A stretch of 64,000 nt of DNA, taken from NCBI GenBank assembly GCA_000727475.1, contig KL647307.1:2306749-2370748 (forward strand). The letters run 5' to 3'. This DNA comes from Sarcocystis neurona (taxonomy: Eukaryota; Apicomplexa; Conoidasida; Eucoccidiorida; Sarcocystidae). Positions 38,424 to 51,867 of this stretch are shown one piece after another. Both the position numbers and the translations under genes were made by a program. Every line of letters begins with the position of its first letter. Position 1 is the first letter of the stretch. The notes under the pieces are model-generated. The model made no database searches, was not told the DNA's origin, and was given only the letters and a program-made list of their open reading frames with translations.

Positions 38424-41400
38424 TATGTATGGATACGTATGTGTTAAGGAGAGCGCCAGAGTGAGAGACGCCAAGTCCCTGCTTCAGACTGAAGAGAGGA
38501 CAACGGAGGTACTTGGGGGGAGGGGTGGTTTTCACTCGGACGTTCTTCAGCGAGCTGCAGCAGCTTCCACACAGCTGCTGAATAAATTTTCGTATGTCAC
38601 GGTGTTCTGTCTGCATGCGCGACCCGCCACACTGTAGAGCGCTCTGCTTCTCGGTTACCCGGGTACCATCCACATACACACATGTATATTAAATTTTCCT
38701 ACTCGTATACATATATATGTATGTTTGCATGCATATGTATGCATATATTGGGGGATTCACTATTGCAGTACATTATAGATACGTACACATATCACTGCGT
38801 AGATGCACACCTACCCACACTTTTATATATATGTATGTTGGGGAACAAGGACTTGAGTTGATCATATATATGTATGTGGATATGTGTAGACGCATGCATG
38901 TTTAGGTACGGCGGGTGGAGAAGGTTGATGACATCTTGCTGCAGCAGCAACGTCTTTCTGAGCAGCCCTGCAGATCGTCGCGCTGCGATTGAGCTGCTGC
39001 CGCTGGTGCAGGGGACTGCTGCTGCTCTCGCGTGTGCACCTCCTGCTGCTGCTGTTGCAAAGCCTGCCGGTGCTGCGGCTGTTGTTATCAACTTTGCCGC
39101 TGCTGCTGCTGTTGCTGCTTCGTGGCACGCCGTTGCTGCTGGGAGACGCCGTGAGGCGGCTGCTGCTGCTGCCACGTGTGTGGGGTTGCTGCTGCGGGCT
39201 GCTGGGTGTTGTCTCCGCACAGGATTTGTTTGAAGAGGCGGTTCGGAAGCAGTGGAAGCGTTGTCCCAAATATATTCTCCCAGCGTCTCCCGAGCAGCAC
39301 GTACGTCTCGTTTTTGCTGCGGTGTGCGCTGCCTTCCACAATGGACGAGGAGACGGAGACGGCAGAAGCAGGCCAGCGACAGCGAGCCGGTGGAGACGAG
39401 ACGGCAACAGCAGCGGCGTGTCTAGCAAGCGCCCCTGCAGCACGTCTCCCCACGCCGCTGTCGCCCGGTTTCTTCGCACTTTCAAAGGGGGACAATTTCT
39501 TGAAGAAGACTTCACGCGTACCTCTCTGCATGCGTCCCTGCAAACACACACATATACCCACCTACTATCATATATATATATATATATATATATAGATGTA
39601 AAAAGAGGAAGAGGCAGAGAGAGACAGCTGAGCGGTACGTCGTGGGTCAACCAGACATGTAGAGATTTATGCGCGGCACAAAAAACGTGGGACTAGCGAA
39701 GTGATGGTCAAAGCGCGGCTAGCTATGACTACTTAGCAGCACATACGAAGCGCAGTATGTCACTTGCACCTGTCACTGCCAACTTCGGATAGTAGAGGTT
39801 TTTCGCTCGAAAAACCTCGCATGCAGCCCTCGCGGCTTATTCTGAGCGACATATATATATATATTACGTATAAGCCGACTCATATATATATATATATATG
39901 TATATGTATATATGTGGAGAAAGAGTGAAAGAGGGAGGCAGAAGAGGAGAGGAAGAGAAGAGAATTTGGAGTTTCTCAACGAGAAGTGGACCGCAGTTCT
40001 GCTGCTGCGTCCGCCTCGCTGTCTGCTTCGCTACAAGGGGTCCTGCTGCTGGTGTCGCTTCCCCTGCTGCTGGTGTCGCTTCCCCTGCTGCTGGTGTTGC
40101 TTCCCCTGCTGCTGCTGTTGCTTCCCCTGCTGCTGCTGTTGCTTCCCTTGCTGCTGCTGTTGCTTCCCCTGCTGCTGGTGTTGCTTCCCCTGCTGCCGGT
40201 GTTGCTTCCCTTGCTGCTGGTGTTGCTTCCCCTGTTGCTGCGTCTCTTGCTCTTGCTGCTGCTGCTGCTTCTTTTCCTGTCGCTGGGGCTGCTGCTCCTT
40301 CCCAGCTGTTGTTGCCGCTTCTTTGTCTCTTGCTGCTGCAGCTGCTTCTTCAGCTGCTGGTGGTGAAGTCTTGAGTTTTGCTGCTGCTGCGGCTGCTGCT
40401 TTTGCAGGCAGCAGGGCGACCAGTCTTCGACGGGAGACAAGACCGCTGCGCCACAGCAAATACGTTTCTGCCGGAGCGGGTGCGTCTACTTCTTTGCTGC
40501 TGATGCTGCTCACGCATCTCATTCACCCCAGACCCTGCCCTGCTGCCGCTGCTGCTGCTGCGACGCCTGCTGCTGCTGCTGCGACGCCTGCTGCTGCTGC
40601 TGCGACGCCTGCTGCTGCTGCTGCGACGCCTGCTGCTGCTGCTGCGACGCCTGCTGCTGCTGGTGCTCCTCCTCCTCCTCTTCGAGCTCGTTCTCCTCCT
40701 GCATTTTCTGCCGCGGCTGCTCCTGCTGTATGTTGCTGCTGCGGCCTCGCTGCTGCTGCCGTGTCTTGCTGCTGTTGCCGCTGTCTTGCTGCTGGTGCTG
40801 CTGTTGCGCTGCTTCTGTTGCCCTGCGGGTCGTGCTGTCGTTCTTGCTGCTGCGCCGTCTCTCTTCTCTCCGCGCGTACCCTTCGCTGTTTCTTTTCTTC
40901 TCTTCTTCTCATTCTTTCTTGTTTTCGTCTTCTCCGTTTCATCTCTTCGTCGCCTTCTCTTCCTCTTCTTCGAGTTGTCCCCCCGGTTGCCTCTCTGTCG
41001 CTGCTGCTCCATCTCTCTCCTGCTGCCGTTTCTGCTGCTGCGCGTCTCTCCTTCTTCTGCTTCTTCCACCTGCCCGAGAGAAACGCGGTCCATCTGCTGC
41101 TGTTCTTCTCTTCTCCTCCTCTCCTTCCCCCCCCCTTCGCTCCGTACTTCCTGCGTCTACCGGATTTCCTCGTATTAAAAGGCTTCTTCGCCTTTTCGTC
41201 CCTTTGTTCTTCTTCTTTCACCTTCTTCTCTCTCTTCCTACTGCAGGTATTCGAGGCGACAGAACTGCGGCTGAATAGTCGCGGAGAGCTAGAGGAAGTT
41301 CACCGGGAAGCCGGTCTAAACGAGTGTGGCATGGTGGCCTGGCGAGTGACGATGTATACCCCCGAATTCCCGAAGGGCAGGCGCATTATCCTCATCGGTG

Positions 41401-41932
41401 AGGCCAAAGTTCTGTCCTTTCCTTTTCCTTCGCCTTTCTCTCGGCCCTTCCCTGCTTTCCCTTCTTTATCCCTGCCTCTGCTCTTCGTCCCGCTTCCTGC
41501 TTCCTAACCACTCTTCTTCTTGCTGGTCCTGCCCCTCTCCCTGCTGCTGCTGCTCCTCTCCCTGCTGCTGCTGCTCCTCTGCCGGCTACTGCTGCTCCTC
41601 TGCCGGCTACTGCTGTTGCTCCTCTCCCTGATGCTGCTGCTCCTCCGCCGGCTACTGCTGTTGCTCCTCTCCTGCTGCTGCTCCTCTCCCTGATGCTGCT
41701 GTTGCTCCTTTCCTGCTGCTACTGCTAATCCTCTGCGTCCTGCTGTTGCTGCTTCTCATCTACTTCCTGCTGCTGCATCTGTTCTTCTTCTCCCTGCTGC
41801 TGCTTCTCCTCTCGCTCGTTGCTTCCTCTCAATTCAACTGCAAACACATTTGTAGGTATGCGTATGTGTATATGCGTGTGTACATATATATATGTATGTA
41901 TGGGTATACATATGTATAAGTATATATCTGCA

Positions 41933-41964
<32 letters not shown>

Positions 41965-44900
41965 GATATATGCATATATTTAGACATACGTGTACATATA
42001 TATATGTATGTCTACATATATGTGTATACATATATACATCTATATGTGTGTACGCATATGTATATGTGCATATGTGCGTCTCTCTCTTCCTCTCTTCTCT
42101 CTCTCTCCCTATATATATATATATATATGTATATACACATATATATCGGCATATATATATATGTGTGTCTAAAGATATATATATATATATGTATATGTGT
42201 GTAGGTATATGTACATGTATATATCTGCATCTCTCTCCGTCTCTCTCTATATATACATGTATACACACATATATTTTGACATGTGCATATATACATATAT
42301 ATATATTTATATGTGTGTGCATATATGTATATGTATGCATCTCTCTCTTTCCCCTCTCTATCTCTCTAGATATATGTGTATGTATATCTGTACGTGTAAA
42401 TATATATATATATGTATATGTATGTCTAAATATATGTATGTATGTGTTTGTACATGTGTATTTCTGATTTCTCTCTTTTTTGGCGGATATGGTTTAATGA
42501 ATGAACACAGGAAACGACGTCACTTTTCAAATGGGGACGTTCGGCGTGACGGAAGATTTACTCTTCCAACGGGCGTCAGAAATCGCTCGGAAGGAGGTAG
42601 GAGGCAGCAGCAACAGCAGCAACAGTAGCAACAGCAACAGCAACAGCAACACCAGCAGCAACACCAGCAGCAGCAACGCCAACAGCAGCAACAGCAATAG
42701 CGGCAGCAACAGCTGTAGCAGCAGCAATAGCAGCAGCAACAGCCGTAGCAGCAGCAATAGCAGCAGCAACAGCCGCAGCAGCAGCAACAGCTGTAGCAGC
42801 AATAATACCAGCAGCAACAGCTGTAGCAGCAGCAACAGCAGCGACAACAGCAACAGCGACAACAGCAACAGCGACAACAGCAACAGCGACAACAGCAACA
42901 GCAGCAGCAGCAACAGCAGCAGCAGCAACAGCAGCAACAGCAGCAGCAGCAACACCAGCAGCAGCAACAGCAGCAACACCAGCAGCAGCAACAGCAGCAG
43001 CAACAGCAGCAGCAGCAAGAGCAAGAGCAACAGCAGCAGCAACAGCAACGGGCAAGAGCAACGGCAGTAGCAACAGCAACAGGAACGCCAACAAAGAAAA
43101 AGAGGAAAATGCTGTGCGAGTGACAGCAACAGCAGCGAAGGCAAAAAGATAGAAATTCGGCGGCGTTCAAGACGGGGTACGTGAGGTTGGTGCATTTACC
43201 AACGCGTCTGCAGCTGTTGTCGATACAATATGCCCTCAAATACGTAAAATCAGACAGGACACTACAAAGAGGCAGTAAACATTTATACGTATATACCATT
43301 GCACATATGTAGGTATGTATGTATGTATATATATATATATATATATGTTTCTCTCTCCCTCTGTCTCTCTCTCTACATATATATATATATATATATATAC
43401 AAATGTACACGTGCACATTTATATGCACATCTTTGTGTGTATATATATATATCTATATGTGGATTTGACTGCGTAGATGTCCGCATATGTGTGCACTTGT
43501 ATGTCTATGTTTGTCCATATATATGTGTATACGTGCATATAGGTGTGTATACGTCTGCTTTTACGTGTGTGTCTTTGTATTCGTATGTATATATATATGC
43601 GTCTACGTGCGTATACGTGTGATTTTGATTATATGTGTACATATATTTATATATACTTATATGTGTAGGTATATGTATGCCTTTACATGTATACATATAT
43701 ATATATATATATGTGTAGCGGTCACTGTATATGTGTGTGTATATGTGTGTATGCATATGAATCAATATTCACATATATGAATATATAAATGTTATACACA
43801 CACACATACATATATAGACATATACAGACATATGTGTACATACATATGTTCGTAGGGGTCGCTATATAGACGTATACACATATGTGGAGTATTCAGTGGG
43901 TGAGGCTAGACCCATACAAGACAAGACATACCTGATTTTCTCTTCCTTTTCTTTCTCTCCGTGTCTATCTTTCTCTATATGTGTGGCTTTCTATGGAACG
44001 ACCGTCGCGGTCGCCGTAGGTAAATCCACACGCAGGACGTATTCGTGTGTCTCTCCCTGTCCACATGCTGCCACTTTCTCTGCGTGTATTTATATATGTG
44101 GGCCTCGTTGGATGTCCACCTGTATGCGTCTACCTATCTGCTTTGCTGTCTCCGTGTCTACATCCGCATCTCTCTGTGTCCCCCTTTCCTTATATATATA
44201 AGTGTCCACGTATATAGAAACGGTGTATTTAGGCAAGCAGAATCTCCGTCTGTCTAAGAACAGACTGATCCCTTCTTCAGTGTCGACCCGTCTACTTCTG
44301 TCTCTCTCCCTATCTATATACACATTGCATACATAGGTGTGTATCAGGTTTATATAGATTCTTCTCTCCCTATATCGGTCTCTACGTCTAGACACAGATA
44401 TATTTGTTTGGCCGTTTCTACTACGCACGTCTGTTCGATTGCTGTATGTATGTGTGTGTATGTCTTTGTCTCCCTCTTTCTCACGCTACATGCCTATATG
44501 TCTGTCTTTGGTATCTCTGCCTTGGCACACCTTTGTGCATGTTGTTCGCTCTTTTACTGCCAGTCCTTTTCCCTCCTCGCTTCGCCAATTTCCCTGCTGC
44601 TGCAACAAGCGTGTACACGTGTGTCTGCCCCTGTGTCCCTGTCTGTGTATGCGTGGGTGTGTCTGTGCATGTGCGTCCTTGTGTCTCCCTGTCTCTCTGT
44701 GTCTCCCTGTCCCTGTGTGTCTCCCTATCCGTGCACCCATGCGTCTCCCCGTCTTTGCGTCTCCCTGTCTCCCTGGATGTGCCTGCTTGTGTCTCCATGT
44801 CTCTGTGTGTCTCCCTGTCTGTGCCTGCTTGTGTCTCCCTGTCTCCGTGGATGTGCGTGCTTGCGTCTCCCTGTCTCTGTGTGTCTCCCTGTCTGTGCAT

Positions 44901-47900
44901 GCATGCGTCTCCCTGTCTCCGTGGGTGTGCGCGCTTGTGTCTCTCCATGTCTCTTTGTCTCTCCCTGTCTCTCTGTCTGTGCATGCATGCGTCTCCCCGT
45001 CTCCGCGTCCCCCTGTCTCTGTGTGGGTGCCTGCTTGTGTCTCCCTGTCTGTCTGTCTCCCCGTCTCCCTATCTCTCCCTCTCTGTGTGTGCCTCTGTCT
45101 CCCCGTCTCCCCGTCTCCGTTTTCGTTGTGTCTCCCTGTCGCTCTGTCTCTGTGTGGGTGCCTGCATGTGTCTCCCTGTCTCGCTGTCCCCCTGTCTTCC
45201 TATCTGTGCGTGCTTGCGTCCCCATGTCTCTGTGTGTCTCTCTGTCTCTCCCTCTCTGTGCGTGTCTCCCCGTCTCTATCCGTCTTCGTCTGCGTGGATG
45301 CGTCTCCCTGTCTCTCTATCTGTGTGTATGTGCACGCGCGGGTGTCCCCGTCTCCCCGTCTCCGTGGGTGTGCGTCCTTATTATGTCTCCCCTGTCTCGC
45401 TGTCTCCCTGTCTCCTTCTGTGTGTGTCTCCGTCCCCCGTCTCTGTGTCTCTGTTCTCGTGTGTGTGTGTGTGTGTGTGTGTGTCTCCCCTCCTTGTCTC
45501 CCTATCTGTGTATCTGTGTGTGTGTGCGTGTGCTTGTGTCTCCATGTCTCCGTGTGTCTCCCTGTCTCCGTGAGTGTGCGTGCTTCTGTCTCCCCTGTCT
45601 CCCTGTCTATCTGTGTCTCTCTGTGTGTGTGTCTCCGTCTCCCGTCTCTCTGGATGTGTCTCCCTGTCTGTCTCTCTGTGTGTGTATGTGCATCTGCATG
45701 CACGTGTGTCTCCGTCTCCCCGTCTCTCTGTTGTCGGCCGTCTTCTCTCTGCGCGTGTGAGACTTCTTCGTCTTCGCGTCTCCTCCCCTTCTCGAAGGGC
45801 GGAGACGACCACCTTTTCTGGCAGCGCGCATGCTGCCGAGAGAAAAATTTTTCTCCCCTTTTTTCTTCTTCCCGCTTGTTCTCTGATGTGCCTTCTCCCC
45901 TCTTCCTGCTGTTGCCGTGGTGACAGGGAATACCTCGTATTTACATTGCAGTGAACAGCGGAGCACGCATGGGACTCGCAACAGAAGTCATGGAGAAATT
46001 CCGCGTCGAGTGGATCGACGCCTTCAACCCCACAAGAGGCTTCAAATATCTGTATGTAACGGAAGCAGACTACCAACAGCTCCAGAAAACAAAGTCGATT
46101 GTCGCCGAGCCCGTTCTTCACCCCAAGGAAGGCAGGGTACTTCTTCCTTCTCTTCTCGACTGCTGCTTCTTCTCTCTCCTCCTCCCGCTGCTGCTGCTCT
46201 CGGAAAGGAGCTCGAAGCCCGATTCCCCTCAACTTCTGCTGCTGCTCTTTTCAGAGAAACAGCAGCGGCACCGCTTCTGTTGCTGCAGCTGCAGTCGTCA
46301 CATCTCAAAATACGGCTGTCACCCTTCCTCCTCCTGCCGCTCTCCTCAAAGCTCCACTGCCCTCTGCTGCTGCTGCTGCTCTCGTCAAGGCTCGACCATG
46401 CTCGCCTCCTCTTCCTCCTCCTGCTGCTGCTGCTCTCATCAAAGCTCAGCACGCTCTGCTGCTGATGCTCGTGTCAAAACGGGTTCGCACTCTCCTGATG
46501 CCGCTGCCGCGGTCGTCAAAAATATGGCGCCCCTGCCTCCGCCTTAGGTCCTTCTGCTGTCGCTGATGAGCCTCCTCTAGCATTTCTCTGTCTCTGGGTG
46601 TACTGACGTTTTTCTATGTGGGAGTGTACATACACTGCTTTTTCTCTATCTGCGGGTGTACATACACCCCGCGGGCATGCGCCTGCGGGAGAAAGTCGCC
46701 GCAGAAGCGTGCGCGCACGCAATATGCGCTATGGCTCGCACACGAAGTGGGCATGCACCGGTTTCTTCGACTGTTTCTCGTGTGCACATATCTTTGCAGG
46801 AGTTTGTCACGACTACTTACGAAGAGAGATTTTTTTGTGCTAGAAGCTGCTGCGTCGCTTTCCTGCTGCAGCTGCGGTGCAGTTGCTGCCGCCTATTGAC
46901 AAAGAGACGGTGGTCTGCTGCTGTTGCGGTGTGGGGTGCCGCAGTGTGCGCGACGGCGAGCCCGTGGTGTGTTCCGCCACTGCTGCTGCTGCCGCCCCGC
47001 TGTCCACCTGTCGTCGCGCTGCTGTCTCGCAGCCGTCTCTCTTTCAGGCGTCGCAGCGCTCCGCTACATACACACACATAGACACATATGTACAGACATA
47101 CATTTATGCATGCAAATCCATACATATACATACATATACATGCGCACACATATTTGCATACATATAAATACAGAGATATACATATACATACACATACACG
47201 CATATATCTATCCATATATATACATATATGCACACACACACACACACATACATACATATACGTACATACCCACACATATACAAATACATACATATACGCA
47301 CCTTTTCATGTATATGCACATCAGTGCATACAGCTTCACGTATGTGGGAGGATGATGCAGCAGCACGGAGACTGCACAATAGCAGATGGTCCAACAGAAG
47401 AAGGGAGGAAGACACGAAGCGGGGGGCGGGGAAGAAACGCCACCGACACGAGACGGAAGCACGCCGCGAATTTCTTCTTTGCGGCAGTGTGTCTCTCTGT
47501 TTCGTCTCCTTCTTCTTCGGCACTTTTTGCAGGTGTACAAAATAACGACCGTCGTCGGGGCGCAGATTGGCCTTGGCGTGGAAAATCTCTGCGGCAGCGG
47601 GGCCATCGCCGGGGAGACGGCCAAGGCGTATCGCGAGACATTCACCGTCACCTTCTGCTCCGGCCGCTCCGTCGGCATTGGCGCCTACCTCACGCGTCTC
47701 GGCCAGCGCGTCATTCAAAAGGCTGGTCCGCATCCCTTCCCCTGCCTTCTCTGCCCGGCCCCACACTCTGCTGCCCTACTGTCGCACAGCCAAACCACGC
47801 GCGACATACGCTCACTGCTCGGTGTCTCGCTCAGTCTCTGTGCGTGTCTCTCCGTCTCTGCTGCTGTGGCTGTTGTTGCTGCGGTCACAGCTATTCTTGA

Positions 47901-50900
47901 TGCTGCTGCGGCCATTCTTGCTGCTGTTGTGACCATCCTTGCTGCTGCTGTGGTTGTTCTTGCTGCTGCTCACTGTCTCTCTCCCCGTCTGTCTCGCTGT
48001 CTGCCACTCGCCGTGTGTCTCCGTGTGTCTCCCCTCTGAATGTGTTTTGCTGCTTCTCTGCGTGTCTCCGTCGCCGTCTCTCTGTGTGTCTCCACCCGTG
48101 GCTGTCTGGCTGTCGATATCTCTTTTCTGCCCCTTCCCTTCTTTGTCCTCCTTTATGTGTCTCTTCTATTTCTCAGGCTGCCCGTCTCTATCTCTCTCCG
48201 TCTCCTTCTTTACTTGGGATACAAATGTGTACCCAGCTGTGATACATATTCACACATATAGGTAGAGTAGGAAGCCAGACAGAGAAGAAGAAAGGTGAAC
48301 AGGCGCAAGAAGTCCTGAGCAGACCACGTGTTGAAGAACTGCAGCAGTGCCCCCTGTGCCGGCGCCTGTTTTTGCTGCTCGTATTTCTTCTCGCTACGCA
48401 GACTTTCTTCTTCTTCCTGCTGCTTCTTCCTCCTCCTGCTCGCAACGACGCCACGCTGGGCTCGTAGCAGCATGCGCGTCAGATACGCAGTCTGCCACTT
48501 ACACGTAGGTATTCATATACGCACCCACACACGTATATACATAAGTATTCTCTGTATATATATATATATATAGATAGATAGATGTGAACACGTCCATATC
48601 TATCTATATATACATAAATGTATATGTAAAGCGAGAACAAGAGAGAATGACCGGAGACGAGAAGAAGAGAGAAAGAGACAGTATGGAAATGTATATATAT
48701 ATATGTATATACACAAGAAGCGTATACGAAGGTGTGGATATCGTGTTGAAGTCAGACAACAGCAGGTGCTGGTGGTAGTAGAATGCTTCTCCGTCGTCCG
48801 CTCCTCTCACATATATGTATGTATGTATACCCTGCTGCTGTGTTGCTGGTGCGCCGACCGCTGCTGCTGATGTGGAGACGCCTATGTGCTGCAAAAAAGC
48901 AACTTCTGTGGAACTGATGCTGCTGTTTTCAACTTTTATGCCGTCTCCCTTCTTGCGCCCTGCATTTGCTGCTTCTTCTACTCCTGTTTTGCTGCGACGC
49001 CATCCTCGTGCTGCTGATGTGACTGCCGTTGCTGTGAGGGCCACTGCTGCTGCTCCTGCTGTGACTCTCCTTTGACCTCGGCGCCTCCCTCGTGCTGCTG
49101 ACACGACTGCCACCCCTGCTGCTGCTGAACGTGTCCCTTCTTTGAGCCCCGCTGCCGTTGCTGCTAGTCCTGCAGCTGCTCTTGCTGCTTGCAGGGCTGC
49201 TGTGACGGGACTGCTGCTGCTGTTATTGCCGCTGCCGCTGTTGCTGCTGCTTCTGCTGCTGATCCGGCGACTGGTGCTGGTGTTGTGGATTTGCTTTTTC
49301 CCTTCCGCGCCAGTTAATGCGCCGTTGCTGCTCACGGGATACCAGGCGCTGAACCGGCTGATCGGCCGCGACGTCTACTCTTCGAACGAAGAAATTGGCG
49401 GCATCGATGTGATGCACAAAAACGGAATTTCCCACCTCATTGTGAAAGGTGAGAGCATCTCTGCCACTTCTTCTCCCTCCCGTTCCGCTGCTTCTCTTCT
49501 CATCCTTCAGGAAAAGGGAAACTCGCTTCTGTCGCGACTAACTCATGCGCGCCCCCTCAATCTTCCCTGTTCAACAGTCTACACCATACACCCATACATA
49601 TGCATATATATATTGGACAGATACACACGTATACGCATATACACACATACGCCTACGGACATATATATATGTATACACATATGCGTATGTAAGTATAGAA
49701 ACTATACATCCACATGTATATATAGGTATATACGTATGTGCCCACATACATATATGTACAGCGAAAGAGAGATCGGTGTGTGATTGGTGTAGGAGGGGAT
49801 GGCTGCTGGGCCTGCGCAAGTATGTCTCTGCAGCAGTTGATTTATAGGGCAGTGTGTACGCACAGCAGAAAACAGCAGTCGGAGACGGAGACATATACGA
49901 CTTTCTCAGCCTTTTGCTGCCGACGGGGAAAACGGCAGGTGGCCACGTCCTTCTTCATCGTAGGACTCCGTATCCATATACATGGGCGGAATAGCATAAA
50001 TACATATGAGTATATAAGCCTTTATATGTATATATTCACGGGCGTATATATGTGTATATTGGTTATAGAGAGAAGGTCCTTCTAGCTGTCTCCTTGTCCC
50101 TGTGGCGGTTTATAAACATAAACGCCGGTGATTTATATGCGTAGGAACATCTGCTGCCCCACACCAGCGCTCTTCTTCTCTCTTTAACCGTCTCTTTTTG
50201 CTTCCCCACACCAGCGCTCTTCTTCTCTCTTTAACCGTCTCTTTTTGCTTCCCCACACCAGCACTCTTCTTCTCTCTTTAACCGTCTCTCTTTATATATA
50301 TATATATGTGTGTGCCGGTCCCTCTCTTTTGCTGGGGCCGAAAGCACGACGCTCCCAATGTCTTCGTTTCTTCGCGAAGTTCGTATGTCTCTACTTCCTG
50401 GAAATTCCACCTCCCTTTGTATGCCGGGGCTTCCACAGATATATAAATATATCTTCATCAATGTACACAAGAGTGCCTCCATGCAATTCTCTTCACACAC
50501 ATATGTATATAAATATCTACGCACACACACACACACATATACGTACACCTACAGAAGCGTGCACATTTGTATCCCCTACACAACCATATATATAAATGTA
50601 TCTTTCTCTGTTATGCTATATACATACAAATATATACGTGAATATATATATATATATATATATACCTTTCTGTCTCTCTCTGTGTATGCATCCATACATA
50701 CACACTCACTCTTGTGTGCTGCTATGTATAAGTAGATATTTTTATCTGTGATATATATATATATATGTCTGTGTGTCTTTCTTTTCCTCTTTTGTAAGTA
50801 TATATATACATATACACACACCTCACCCTCTCCCTCTCTGTCTGCCTCTCCTTTTGTGTCAGTACATATATATACATATATATGTGCTTGTCTTTGTTCT

Positions 50901-51829
50901 TCTTTCTTATGTGTGTATATACATATATACATCTCTCTATTTCTATATATATATGCATATATATATATGTATATATCTGCCTCGCCATACACCTCTCTAT
51001 TTCTATATATATATGCATATATACATATATATATATATCTGCCTGTCCCTTTTGTATCAGTACATATATATACATATATGTGTGCTTGTCTTTGTTATTC
51101 TTTCTTATGTGTGTATATACGCACAGATATACGTACATACACCTCTCCGTGTCTCTCTAAATGTGTGTATTTCCGTTTCTCCTTTGCGTACCTACGTATG
51201 TGTGTGTGTGAATGCATATATTTCTTTGTGTCCCCCTTTTTTGTGTTCTTCGGCCCGAGTGTGTGTGTGTGTGTGTGCTGGACTGAAAAAGGGATGTGAA
51301 GTTGTGGTCGGGACGCTTCCTGCGCAGATGATATCGAAGGCTGCGAGGCAATTCTCGACTGGCTGTCGTACATCCCTGCACGTCGCGAAGGCCCGCTGCC
51401 GATTCTCATCGACCCAACGGAGCCGGTGAGTCGGCGCGTGGCCTACACTCCGGCCCGGGCGACCGAGGACCCCCGCCTCATGTTCACCGGTAAGCCGAGC
51501 AAAGCAGCAGGAAGGGGGTCTCTACTCGCTTCGCTTTCTGCCCCCCTCTGCTTGGGAGGAGAAGAAGAACGGGCGAGGAAGGCAGGAAGAAGGGGGGGGG
51601 AGTCCCCGCCCTTCGGTGTGCTCCGCTTCGTCTCCGTCCTCTGGGAAGGCGCAGCAGCAGCAGCAGCGCCTCCTGTTCTCTGCGTCTCCTCCTTTCCTCA
51701 CTTGCTGCCTCGTGTTGTATTCTTCGTCTTCCTTCGCGTCCAACTCTTCATCTTCTCGTATTCGCCTCGACCCTACGTGCAACCATATGCATATACATAT
51801 ACACCTGTCATACATATACATATATATAT

Positions 51830-51867
<38 letters not shown>

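Larger units (their letters stand above)
39301..41246 (+). other. intron 17
   Basis: Unique sequence to 39540, TA microsatellite (39555-39595, 39845-39910), then CTG-rich sequence with two separate 21-bp arrays and CTT-rich sequence to the acceptor cctactgcag at 41246. Confidence 0.85.
42597..45926 (+). other. intron 19 (3.3 kb)
   Basis: Begins with a CAGCAA array (42604-43075). TA microsatellite (43270-43870), a short unique stretch (43890-44060) and a GTCTCCCTGTCTC-type array (44640-45730) follow. The acceptor is gtggtgacag at 45926. Confidence 0.85.
49449..51327 (+). other. intron 22
   Basis: TA microsatellite (49590-49760), unique sequence (49760-50150), a 47-bp triplicate (50157-50293), more TA/TG microsatellite (50480-51150) including a 198-bp duplication, and a (GT)n run near 51260. 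The acceptor is ttcctgcgcag at 51327. Confidence 0.85.

Noticed and set aside
39912..41507. 531-codon plus-strand frame over the CTG arrays of intron 17 and exon 18
   Set aside because: All but the last 50 codons are translations of 21-bp CTG minisatellites and CTT tracts. The conserved ACC part begins only after the acceptor at 41246.
42520..43428. Minus-strand Cys/Leu/Ala-rich frames of 170-300 codons
   Set aside because: They are antisense translations of the CAGCAA array next to exon 19. Repeated C, L or A depends only on frame.
44339..45923. Three overlapping frames of 390-490 codons rich in Cys, Ser, Val and Leu
   Set aside because: They read the same GTCTCCCTGTCTC array in all three plus frames, so openness reflects the repeat, not selection for protein.
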